From contig NZ_QGTG01000002.1 of NCBI RefSeq assembly GCF_003182155.1, positions 1,007,646 through 1,071,645 of the forward strand: a stretch of 64,000 nucleotides of DNA. Reading direction: 5' to 3'. The notes below the pieces were generated by a model. It was not told the origin of the DNA, ran no database searches, and was given only the letters and a program-made list of their open reading frames with translations. Shown here in pieces: positions 45,246 to 52,574 of the stretch. How positions within the stretch are numbered: position 1 is the first letter of the stretch; each line of letters begins with the position of its first letter. This DNA is from Chitinophaga sp. S165. GTDB lineage: Bacteria; Bacteroidota; Bacteroidia; Chitinophagales; Chitinophagaceae. Both the position numbers and the translations under genes were made by a program.

Positions 45246-46682
45246 ATGAAAACAGCCAATATGAACCGGCAAAATAAGATATTGATATGGGTGCTGGCAG
45301 GTTTGACCTGTACCAGCCTGTTTTCCTGCAGTAAAGACCTTGACCAGGACCCTGAACAGGCAATTCCTACCGAACAGGTATTTACTTCAGGGCCTACTGC
45401 TTTAAGTGCATTATACGGCGTTTATAGCCGTTCCCAACGCCCGGAGGTATTTGGAGGTCAGGCTCAGATCATGGGCGATTTTATGGCCGATAACAGCAAT
45501 TATGTAGGTAGTACTTTCCAGTTGAGTGAGATCAATAACTTTGTCACTTCTACAACCAACTCCATGTTAAGTGAGATATGGCGTATTCACTATGACGCCA
45601 TTTTGGGAGCCAATGCAGTGGTGGACAAAGTGCCTGGTATACAGGACCCTTCGTTTACAGCCACTGACCGGAAGATGTATGTGGCAGAAGCAAAGTTCAT
45701 GAGGGCCATCCTCTACTTCGAAATGTTGAATCTCTTTGCCCAGCCTTATCAGGTAGCACAGGGTGGATCACCAGGTATTCCGTTGGTAATTGCTGCTTTT
45801 GATGGTACTATTACCTATCCTGCGAGAAGTACTGTCAACGAAGTACAAGCGCAGATTGAAAAAGATCTGTTGGAGGCATTACCCGATCTGAGTGATACCT
45901 TCAGCGATCCGATGCTGGCGAGAGGACGTGCAACAAAAGGTGCAGCAAATGGTCTTTTGTCAAGGCTGTATCTGTACCGTGAACAATGGGATAAAGCGGC
46001 ACAGTATGCGAAAGCTGTATTAGATGCTCCTTACTATAAGCTGGCCAACGACTATGCATTTTATGATGGTAATACGGCAGAAGATGTCTTTTCCATCCAG
46101 AACACTGAGACTGATAATCCTGGAAGTTTGAGTTGGGCAGGCTATTATCGTCCGGCAGGACGTGGTGAATGTCCTTTTTCTCCTGAACTGATACAAGCAT
46201 TTGCCCAGGAAGCGAATGACAAAAGATTTGCCATGAGCGATGAAGGCAAGGCCGCAAACCAGGAGATCAGAAGGTTTACACTGAAGTTCCCTGATGTATC
46301 GCCTGCCAAAGACAACGCGCCAATGATCAGGGTAACTGAAATGTACCTTAACAGGGCGGAAGCGCTGGCTGCTGCCGGTGGTGTGAATCAGGAATCCATC
46401 GATCTGATAAATGCTTTGAGAAAGCGTGCAGGACTTGCTGAGTGGGACATCGCAAACTTTGCAACTCCCGATGCACTGATCACTGCCATACTGAACGAAA
46501 GACGTAAAGAACTTTGTTTTGAAGGCCACCGCAGAATGGACCTGCTGAGAAGAGGACAATCATTACGTGCGAATGATCCGGATAAAAAAGCTGGTGCAGA
46601 CAGAGTGATCTTACCAATTCCTCAACGTGAAATAGATCTGAGTCCTGCATTGAAAGGACATCAGAACCCAGGCTACAATTAA
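45246..46682 (+). CDS. RagB/SusD family outer membrane lipoprotein (pair 2)
   Basis: The binding lid for SusC2, 478 residues from the ATG at 45246 (M6 at 45261 is an alternative start). The lipoprotein signal ends LFSC (C28 from the first ATG). It has the classical SusD layout: KDLDQDPEQAIPTEQVFTSG, TPR-like helices (EAKFMRAILYFEMLNLFAQP; GAANGLLSRLYLYREQWDKA) and the C-terminal NRAEALAAAGGVNQESIDLI plus ILNERRKELCFEGHRRMDL. This is the classical group, unlike the partner of pair 1, so the two pairs probably have different ligands and origins. A strong terminator follows. Confidence 0.94.
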   Translation: MKTANMNRQNKILIWVLAGLTCTSLFSCSKDLDQDPEQAIPTEQVFTSGPTALSALYGVYSRSQRPEVFGGQAQIMGDFMADNSNYVGSTFQLSEINNFVTSTTNSMLSEIWRIHYDAILGANAVVDKVPGIQDPSFTATDRKMYVAEAKFMRAILYFEMLNLFAQPYQVAQGGSPGIPLVIAAFDGTITYPARSTVNEVQAQIEKDLLEALPDLSDTFSDPMLARGRATKGAANGLLSRLYLYREQWDKAAQYAKAVLDAPYYKLANDYAFYDGNTAEDVFSIQNTETDNPGSLSWAGYYRPAGRGECPFSPELIQAFAQEANDKRFAMSDEGKAANQEIRRFTLKFPDVSPAKDNAPMIRVTEMYLNRAEALAAAGGVNQESIDLINALRKRAGLAEWDIANFATPDALITAILNERRKELCFEGHRRMDLLRRGQSLRANDPDKKAGADRVILPIPQREIDLSPALKGHQNPGYN

Positions 46683-46695
46683 TTTCAGATCGTAT

Positions 46696-46740
46696 AAAAG
46701 AGAGCGGCTGTTCATCGTTTGAACAGCCGCTCTCTTTTTA
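46696..46740 (+). terminator. Terminator of SusC/SusD pair 2
   Basis: AAAGAGAGCGGCTGTTC and GAACAGCCGCTCTCTTT form a 17-bp perfect stem with a T run. Confidence 0.92.
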
Positions 46741-46758
46741 TAGCCGGTCGATAAATAG

Positions 46759-46786
46759 AAAAAGGTCCGTTTCAGACGGACCCTTT
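46759..46786 (-). terminator. Terminator of the gatB-TlpA unit
   Basis: GGTCCGT and ACGGACC around TTCAG; on the reverse strand a T run follows. Confidence 0.78.
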
Positions 46787-46806
46787 TCTATTATCTGTAG
46801 TGATGA

Positions 46807-47970
46807 TCATTTCAATACTTCCTGAAGTTTAGCCTGTAATTCAGGGCCTCTTAATCCGATAGCGATGATCTTTCCCTGCGGATCGAGCAGCATGTTGGAC
46901 GGGATAGAATTCAGTCCGTACAATGGCACCACTGAAGATTCCCAGAACTTCAGATCACTCACATGGCTCCAGGTAAGGCCATCTGCCGTTATAGCTTTTG
47001 CCCATGCTTCTTTTGTTCTGTCGAGAGAAACACCCAGGATAGTAAAGTTCTTATCCTTGTAGGTATTGTAAGCCTGTACCACATTTGGATTTTCCATACG
47101 GCATGGTTTGCACCAGCTGGCCCAGAAGTCTACCAGTACATATTTACCCTTAAAGGAGCTAAGACTGGTAGCTTTTCCTGCGAGGTCAGGCAACGTGAAA
47201 TCAGGTGCTGTCTGGCCGATCTTTACAGCAGTCATATTTGCGTCTTCGGCAGCCATGGCGTCTTCACTTGGAGCTGAGCTCTTTTGTGATATTTCGTTCA
47301 GTTTATTCGTGAAGCTGGTGATTAGTGTATTTTCAGGGAAACGGTTCTTTATGTCAGTGATCACTTTCTGATCCTGCAGCAAAGTGGGAGTGCTTACCAT
47401 GCTAAGCGCGAATGCTGCAACTGCAGGCGACTTTGTATCCGTTGCTGCTTTCATAATGAACTGTTCCAGATCTTTTTGTTTTGCTTCGAAAGCGGCCACC
47501 CGTGGTTTCAGGATGGTATCGGGAGTTTTAATCTGGTAAAGGCTATCCAGCGCCTTCATCTCCTGCGTCAGGGCCTGGTTCTTTGTGCTCGCTTCGTTCA
47601 GCAGTTGCTGTATTTCCGAAGAGGCTTCAGAATTCTCGATTTTAACCTTTTCCAGGTTATTGTAATCACCTTCGATACTCATAGTACCGGCATCAAGACC
47701 GAGCAGGATGAAGCGGTTATTTTCGGCAAAACGGATGCGATAAAGTGCCTGTTCCGGCAGCATACCTTTCAGGGTGAATTTACCGCTGGCGTCTTTTATA
47801 ACGGCAGTATCCACTACTTTGGCTTCTTCAAGCGTCAGTTCTTCCAGGTATATTTTGCCTAAAGGTGCGTTGTCTATATGTGCATTGATAACAAAATCGC
47901 CTTTCTCTGTTTGTTGCGAGCAGCTGGCCAGGAATAATCCGGCTACTGCCCATAAAGCAAATTTCTTCAT
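46807..47970 (-). CDS. TlpA-like thiol-disulfide oxidoreductase lipoprotein with DUF4369-type N-terminus
   Basis: A 387-residue lipoprotein (signal ends FLASC, C17). Residues 25-120 form a DUF4369-like beta domain (INAHIDNAPLGKIYLEEL), a helical linker follows, and residues 250-387 are a TlpA/AhpC-type thioredoxin domain with the redox pair WCKPC (C287, C290) and cis-Pro in SIPSNMLLDP. It should reduce or isomerise disulfides in the periplasm; the partner is unknown. It lies 15 bases downstream of gatB on the same strand. Such proteins are often numerous in Chitinophaga-like genomes. Confidence 0.9.
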   Translation of the reverse strand: MKKFALWAVAGLFLASCSQQTEKGDFVINAHIDNAPLGKIYLEELTLEEAKVVDTAVIKDASGKFTLKGMLPEQALYRIRFAENNRFILLGLDAGTMSIEGDYNNLEKVKIENSEASSEIQQLLNEASTKNQALTQEMKALDSLYQIKTPDTILKPRVAAFEAKQKDLEQFIMKAATDTKSPAVAAFALSMVSTPTLLQDQKVITDIKNRFPENTLITSFTNKLNEISQKSSAPSEDAMAAEDANMTAVKIGQTAPDFTLPDLAGKATSLSSFKGKYVLVDFWASWCKPCRMENPNVVQAYNTYKDKNFTILGVSLDRTKEAWAKAITADGLTWSHVSDLKFWESSVVPLYGLNSIPSNMLLDPQGKIIAIGLRGPELQAKLQEVLK

Positions 47971-47985
47971 ATTGATCAGTTATAA

Positions 47986-49440
47986 TTATTTCAGTTTTTC
48001 TGCAAGCAGCTGGTTCGTCAACTTAGGATCAGCCTTGCCTTTGGATAGTTTCATTACCTCGCCGACAAAGAGTCCCATCAATCCTTTCTTACCACTACGG
48101 AACTCGGCTACCTTGTCAGGGTATTTGGCGAGTACTTCATCAATAATCGGTGCAATGTTATTTGCGTTGTTATCCTGAAGCAGGTTAAGGCGGGTTGCAA
48201 TATCCAGCGGTTGTTCTGTCGGGTGTTGCAACAGTTCCGGGAAGATGCGGGAAGATGCGATGGAGAAGCTGACCTTTCCATCCTCAACAAGTTGTATCAA
48301 ACTGGCCAGTGCGGCTGGTGCTAACGGGAAAGTGGTCATGGACCCGCCCTGATCATTAAGGGTGGATTTAACCGGACCGAGTAACCAGTTGGCCACTGCT
48401 TTATGTGACGGAATGATGGTGGCCACCTGCTCGTAATAGTCAGCCGTTGCTTTATCATCACAGATAACGCGTGCATCATATTCGGGTAGTCCGTACTGGC
48501 TTACGTACCGTTGTACCTGTGCTTCCGGCAGTTCGGGAAGGGATTTCAGGATGCTATCCAGGTATTCGTCTGTTACGTTGAACGGCGCCAGATCAGGATC
48601 GGGGAAGTAGCGATAGTCGTTCGCCTCTTCTTTGGAACGCAGGGAGAAAGATGTACCGTTGCCGGCATCAAAACTCCGTGTTTCCTGCATGATGGTTTCG
48701 CCATTTTCTACAAGGGTGATCTGACGTTTTATTTCTCCTTCCACTGCGCGTTTTACGTTACGGATGGAGTTCAGGTTCTTTACTTCTACTTTGGTACCCA
48801 GTTTTGTCTCTCCTTTCAGGCGGATGGAAATATTGGCGTCGCAGCGCATACTTCCTTCTTCCATGTTGCCATCACATACATCCAGCCAGCGTACCAGTCT
48901 GCGGAGAGTGGTCAGGAAAGCATATACCTCATCGCTGCTATGAAGGTCGGGCTCTGTTACGATCTCCACAAGCGGAACGCCTGCACGGTTATAATCCACC
49001 ATGGTGAAGGACGGGTCCTGGTCGTGCATGGATTTTCCGGCATCTTCTTCCAGGTGGATGCGGTTCAGTTTTATCTCCCTTTGTCCGCCGGGAACGGGAA
49101 TAGCAACCAGCCCGCCATCGCAGATGGGAGCCGTATGCTGTGAGATCTGGTATCCTTTCGGGAGATCCGGGTAGAAATAGTTCTTACGGGCAAAATAGTT
49201 CTCCCGCTCAATCCTGCTCTGGCATGCCAGTCCGAGCCTGATGGCAAATTCCACTGCCTGACGGTTCAGTAAGGGCAGAGTGCCCGGATGACCTAGCGTG
49301 ATAGGACTGATATGTGTATTGGGAGCGCCTCCGAAAGCTGCACTGTCTCCACAAAATAATTTGCTTTCTGTCAGTAACTGGGCGTGTACTTCCAGACCAA
49401 TTACTACCTCATATTTGTCAAAATCGATGGCTGCGCTCAT
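47986..49440 (-). CDS. gatB: Aspartyl/glutamyl-tRNA amidotransferase subunit B
   Basis: GatB, with GatA and GatC, converts misacylated Glu-tRNA(Gln) or Asp-tRNA(Asn) to the correct amidated form. The 484-residue protein shows the kinase-like core with YEVVIGLEVHAQLLTESKLF, LGHPGTLPLLNRQAVEFAIR, PDLPKGYQISQ, LEEDAGKSMHD and the NRAGVPLVEIVTEPD block, plus the C-terminal YqeY-like helical domain (VGEVMKLSKGKADPKL). gatA and gatC are not in the window. It heads a two-gene unit with the TlpA-like gene. Confidence 0.97.
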   Translation of the reverse strand: MSAAIDFDKYEVVIGLEVHAQLLTESKLFCGDSAAFGGAPNTHISPITLGHPGTLPLLNRQAVEFAIRLGLACQSRIERENYFARKNYFYPDLPKGYQISQHTAPICDGGLVAIPVPGGQREIKLNRIHLEEDAGKSMHDQDPSFTMVDYNRAGVPLVEIVTEPDLHSSDEVYAFLTTLRRLVRWLDVCDGNMEEGSMRCDANISIRLKGETKLGTKVEVKNLNSIRNVKRAVEGEIKRQITLVENGETIMQETRSFDAGNGTSFSLRSKEEANDYRYFPDPDLAPFNVTDEYLDSILKSLPELPEAQVQRYVSQYGLPEYDARVICDDKATADYYEQVATIIPSHKAVANWLLGPVKSTLNDQGGSMTTFPLAPAALASLIQLVEDGKVSFSIASSRIFPELLQHPTEQPLDIATRLNLLQDNNANNIAPIIDEVLAKYPDKVAEFRSGKKGLMGLFVGEVMKLSKGKADPKLTNQLLAEKLK

Positions 49441-49461
49441 GATGATCTTCTGCTATTAGCG

Positions 49462-49469
49462 CAAATATA
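49462..49469 (-). promoter_or_regulatory. -7 box (TATATTTG) for gatB
   Basis: An exact TAnnTTTG match on the reverse strand, 21 bases before the ATG. Confidence 0.5.
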
Positions 49470-49636
49470 TATAATGAAGGGTAGAAAGGGGAATCCGGAG
49501 AATATTATTGGAATTTAACAAAATTTTAGTATTCTTGTGTTGCAGAACCATTCAACCTATATTCTGTTCCTATACCTTCCGCCGGATCAGGCGAATAAAC
49601 CCACTCTTTTACCATTTTCAGTACCTTCAGGGTAGT

Positions 49637-51007
49637 ATGAATACCCAGGATATCTATAATGTACAGCAGACCTTTTTTGCGTCGGGCAAGACGCTCTCTT
49701 ATAAATTCCGACGGCTGCAGCTTAAACTGCTTAAAAGTGCCATTAAAAAGCGGGAAAGGGATATTCTGGACGCTTTACATGCCGACCTGCATAAACATCC
49801 GGTTGAGGCTTACAGTAGCGAAATAGGGTTTCTTTACGTCGAAATAAAGCACATACTCAACAACCTCAAACGCTGGATGAGACCAGAGGATGTCAGCAGC
49901 CCTTTTGTAATGTATCCCAGTAAGAGCAGGGTGCATCGTGTGCCGCTGGGCTTAACACTTATCATAGGACCCTGGAACTACCCTTTTCAACTCATTATGG
50001 CTCCGCTGGCCGGGGCAATTGCCGGTGGCAACTGTGCTATTGTAAAACCTTCTGAACTAACGCCTAAAACATCCGCAGTAATAGCTTCCCTGATCCGGGA
50101 AACCTTTGACCCCGCTTATATTACTACCCTGGAAGGAGATGGCAGCGCAGTTATCCCGCAAGTAATGCAGCATCGTTTTGATCATGTGTTCTTTACCGGA
50201 AGCGCTGCTATAGGCCGGAAAGTCATGGAGCTGGCCACGCCGCAGCTAATGCCGGTTACGCTGGAACTGGGGGGGAAATCGCCCTGTATTGTAGACGATA
50301 AAGTGAATATCTCTGTAGCAGCGAAACGTATTGTATGGGGGAAGTTCTGGAATGCCGGGCAAACCTGTATCGCGCCCGATTATGTATTGGTGCATAGCAG
50401 TGTGAAAGAGGAACTGGTGGCAGCGATGAAAAAGGCGATCCTTAAGTTTTTCGGAGAGAATCCTGCAGCTAGTCCGGACTATGCCCGAATCATCAATAGA
50501 AAGCGATGGGTAACCCTGAATAGCTATTTACAGCAGGGGAAAGTGATACATGGCGGAACCGGTGATGAGGATCAGCTGTTTATGGCGCCTACCCTTTTGG
50601 AAAATGTATCCTGGGACAGTCCTGTTATGCAGGAGGAAATATTTGGTCCTATTCTTCCCGTGCTGACTTTTACCACCATAGAGGAAGCCGTGAGGCTGGT
50701 CCGGGCGCAACCCAATGCTTTGTCGCTTTATCTTTTTACCAAAAGAGATAGTACAGAAAAGGTATTTACGGAGCAGGTAAGCTTTGGCGGTGGATGTATC
50801 AACAATACCCTGGGACACTTTACGAACCCGGAAATGCCTTTTGGTGGTGTCGGGCATAGCGGGATGGGACAATACCATGGTAAATATAGCTTTATGACAT
50901 TTACGCATGCCAAGAGCATCATGAAAACAGGAACCTGGATAGATGTAGCGATGAAGTACCCGCCGTTCAGGAATAAGCTGAAATGGGTCCGTATGTTAAT
51001 GAAATAA
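49637..51007 (+). CDS. Aldehyde dehydrogenase family protein
   Basis: An NAD(P)-dependent aldehyde dehydrogenase of the class 3 (ALDH3-like) type, 456 residues from the ATG at 49637. Motifs: LTLIIGPWNYPFQLIMAPL, GGNCAIVKPSELTPK, FFTGSAAIGRKVMELA, the general base in LELGGKSPCIV (E210) and the nucleophile in WNAGQTCIAPDY (C244). The C-terminal KWVRMLMK is basic and could sit on the membrane, as in fatty aldehyde dehydrogenases (inference). The open frame extends to 49508, but its extra 43 residues do not belong to the family. No clear -7 box. It ends before array 3 without an obvious terminator of its own. Confidence 0.93.
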   Translation: MNTQDIYNVQQTFFASGKTLSYKFRRLQLKLLKSAIKKRERDILDALHADLHKHPVEAYSSEIGFLYVEIKHILNNLKRWMRPEDVSSPFVMYPSKSRVHRVPLGLTLIIGPWNYPFQLIMAPLAGAIAGGNCAIVKPSELTPKTSAVIASLIRETFDPAYITTLEGDGSAVIPQVMQHRFDHVFFTGSAAIGRKVMELATPQLMPVTLELGGKSPCIVDDKVNISVAAKRIVWGKFWNAGQTCIAPDYVLVHSSVKEELVAAMKKAILKFFGENPAASPDYARIINRKRWVTLNSYLQQGKVIHGGTGDEDQLFMAPTLLENVSWDSPVMQEEIFGPILPVLTFTTIEEAVRLVRAQPNALSLYLFTKRDSTEKVFTEQVSFGGGCINNTLGHFTNPEMPFGGVGHSGMGQYHGKYSFMTFTHAKSIMKTGTWIDVAMKYPPFRNKLKWVRMLMK

Positions 51008-51124
51008 TAGTCTGATACTATTTTAGCATGCTGTTTTGGACATGAAATAGCCGCTTAAGAGCATTAATTGATTGTATATCAATTTGTTGATTGATTTGGT
51101 GTCTCTTTTTGGGCGGTAGTCCAA

Positions 51125-51278
51125 GCATAGAACTAGCAGAGAAGACGCAGAGACCAAGCAGAGACCAAGCAGAGACGGAGCATAGAAGAGGCGATAATAT
51201 AGTATCAGGATTAGGATATAGTACGCTTTATACATGACGTATACATGCTTCATATACGACGCATCCCCGACGCATCGT
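51125..51278 (+). repeat. 11-bp-periodic array 3
   Basis: Fourteen 11-base units in register. The first six are clear copies: GCATAGAACTA, GCAGAGAAGAC, GCAGAGACCAA twice, GCAGAGACGGA, GCATAGAAGAG. The middle units drift. Three then end alike (CGCTTTATACA, TGACGTATACA, TGCTTCATATA) and the last two are close (CGACGCATCCC, CGACGCATCGT). The register is kept throughout even though the motif changes completely. It lies between convergent genes. No long hairpin forms. Confidence 0.8.
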
Positions 51279-51313
51279 CGGACTTGAAATACTTTCGGAT
51301 CATCTGGATCCAT

Positions 51314-51352
51314 AAAAAAAGGATGCTTCCCGACCGGGAACGCATCCTTTTT
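51314..51352 (-). terminator. Terminator of the PDZ protein gene
   Basis: GGATGC, TTCCCG, CGGGAA and GCATCC form an interrupted stem; on the reverse strand seven T follow. Confidence 0.87.
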
Positions 51353-51369
51353 ATTGAACGGCCAATCTG

Positions 51370-52398
51370 TTACAGATCGACTTTATGTAGTTTCTTCGGC
51401 ACCTTGATCTCTAATGTCTTTTCCTGCCCCGCTCTTTTTACCTGGGCAGTGATGCTGCCTTTATCTTTGTTTGCGCGATAGGCATTGGTCACGTCACGGG
51501 TAGAATTTACATCGTCGCCCGCTATTTTGGTGATGATATCCTTTTCCTTGAATCCAGCCTTTTCGGCAGCAGAACCTGGAGTTACATCCAATACTACGGC
51601 GCCATTGCCATCTTCAGTATCCTGAACGGACAATCCAAGTTTCACGTCATTCTCTTCATTGAAACCGCGGGAGCGATTAGGACCTGGTCCGCGGAAATCA
51701 TCTCCAAAGTTGAATTCTCCACGGGGAATGCGGCGGAAGCCCTGATTGCCGCCCCGAGGAAAGAGTTCCAGTGTGCCCATATCTTTTCTTTCATCCAGGG
51801 TCACAGTAGCTGTGCTCTCTTTCTTATCACGCAGGTACGTGATGGTCACTTTATCGCCTGGATCGTGTTTACCGATCTTTTCAAACAGGTCTTTCGGTTC
51901 GTCGATCTTGTCGGCATCCACACGGGTAATAACGTCGCCTACCTTGAGACCGGCTTTTTCGGCAGGAGTACCTTTAGCTACTTCCCGTATGGTAGCGCCT
52001 GCAGCTTCTTTCTTTTCTGTAAATACACCCAGAACGGCTTTTCCCGGTTTAATATCCGGCATGGCGCCTGCAGTATCATCACTGTCTTCATCATCATTGA
52101 AGAACTGCACACCTCCGCGAGGGGCGAAATTGAAGTTGTTGCCATCTACAGGCCTGATACGGCGTCTGTAAACAGAGATATCGCCGTCTTTATAAGCATC
52201 CATTTTTTCCCCGTCTACCAGTACGTTGCCGTCCTTGATCTCGATGGTCACTTTGCCGTCCTTATTGCTGTTTCGTTTGATGACGATCTCATCGTACTCT
52301 CCCATTTTATCGCCTTTTTTATCCTGGGCGATAGTGGCAGAGCTGAAAGCAAAGCAGGTAATGCTTGCCAGTGTGAGGGTCTGCAATAGCTTGCTCAT
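51370..52398 (-). CDS. Periplasmic protein with two PDZ domains
   Basis: A 342-residue exported protein (signal peptide, cleavage near SATIAQ, residue 24). An N-terminal acidic/Asn-rich part is followed by PDZ 1 (VLGVFTEKKEAAGATIREVA, GTPAEKAGLKVGDVITRVD), an Arg/Gly/Pro/Asn-rich linker, and PDZ 2 (LGLSVQDTEDGNGAVVLDV, SAAEKAGFKEKDIITKIAGD). There is no trypsin-like or S41 protease domain, so it is not DegP or a tail protease; a binding or adaptor role is possible. It is a single-gene unit with promoter and terminator. Confidence 0.88.
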   Translation of the reverse strand: MSKLLQTLTLASITCFAFSSATIAQDKKGDKMGEYDEIVIKRNSNKDGKVTIEIKDGNVLVDGEKMDAYKDGDISVYRRRIRPVDGNNFNFAPRGGVQFFNDDEDSDDTAGAMPDIKPGKAVLGVFTEKKEAAGATIREVAKGTPAEKAGLKVGDVITRVDADKIDEPKDLFEKIGKHDPGDKVTITYLRDKKESTATVTLDERKDMGTLELFPRGGNQGFRRIPRGEFNFGDDFRGPGPNRSRGFNEENDVKLGLSVQDTEDGNGAVVLDVTPGSAAEKAGFKEKDIITKIAGDDVNSTRDVTNAYRANKDKGSITAQVKRAGQEKTLEIKVPKKLHKVDL

Positions 52399-52437
52399 AA
52401 TATCCTCTTTTATAGTAGTGAAATGTAGTTAACAAGG

Positions 52438-52445
52438 CAAATTTA
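52438..52445 (-). promoter_or_regulatory. -7 box (TAAATTTG) for the PDZ protein gene
   Basis: An exact TAnnTTTG match on the reverse strand, 39 bases before the ATG. Confidence 0.5.
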
Positions 52446-52510
52446 GGAGCGGTTATAATAAAGGAAAAGTTAAAATAGGCAAAGCCGGGAAGTATTGAGA
52501 TCAAGCAAAC

Positions 52511-52542
52511 AAAAAAGGGTATCTGTTACGATACCCTCTTTT
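52511..52542 (-). terminator. Terminator of alaS
   Basis: AGGGTATC and GATACCCT pair around six bases; on the reverse strand six T follow. Confidence 0.88.
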
Positions 52543-52574
52543 AAATATATCAGGCACTTGGCCAGGGAAGTTTG

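Larger units (their letters stand above)
51008..51369. other. Intergenic region between aldehyde dehydrogenase and PDZ genes
   Basis: 362 bases without a gene. It holds AT-rich DNA with TTGATTG-type words (51067-51100), the 11-bp array 3 (51125-51278) and the PDZ gene's terminator (51314-51352). Confidence 0.65.

Noticed and set aside
48511..49143. 210-codon forward frame inside gatB
   Set aside because: Antisense shadow of a strongly conserved gene; composition rich in Cys/Phe/His/Tyr typical of shadows.
49508..49636. N-terminal extension of the aldehyde dehydrogenase
   Set aside because: Class 3 aldehyde dehydrogenases begin near the ATG at 49637; the added residues are Phe/Arg/Ile-rich and unlike the family.
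51125..51278. CRISPR array
   Set aside because: Units are 11 bases with no spacers, motifs drift, and no cas genes are present.
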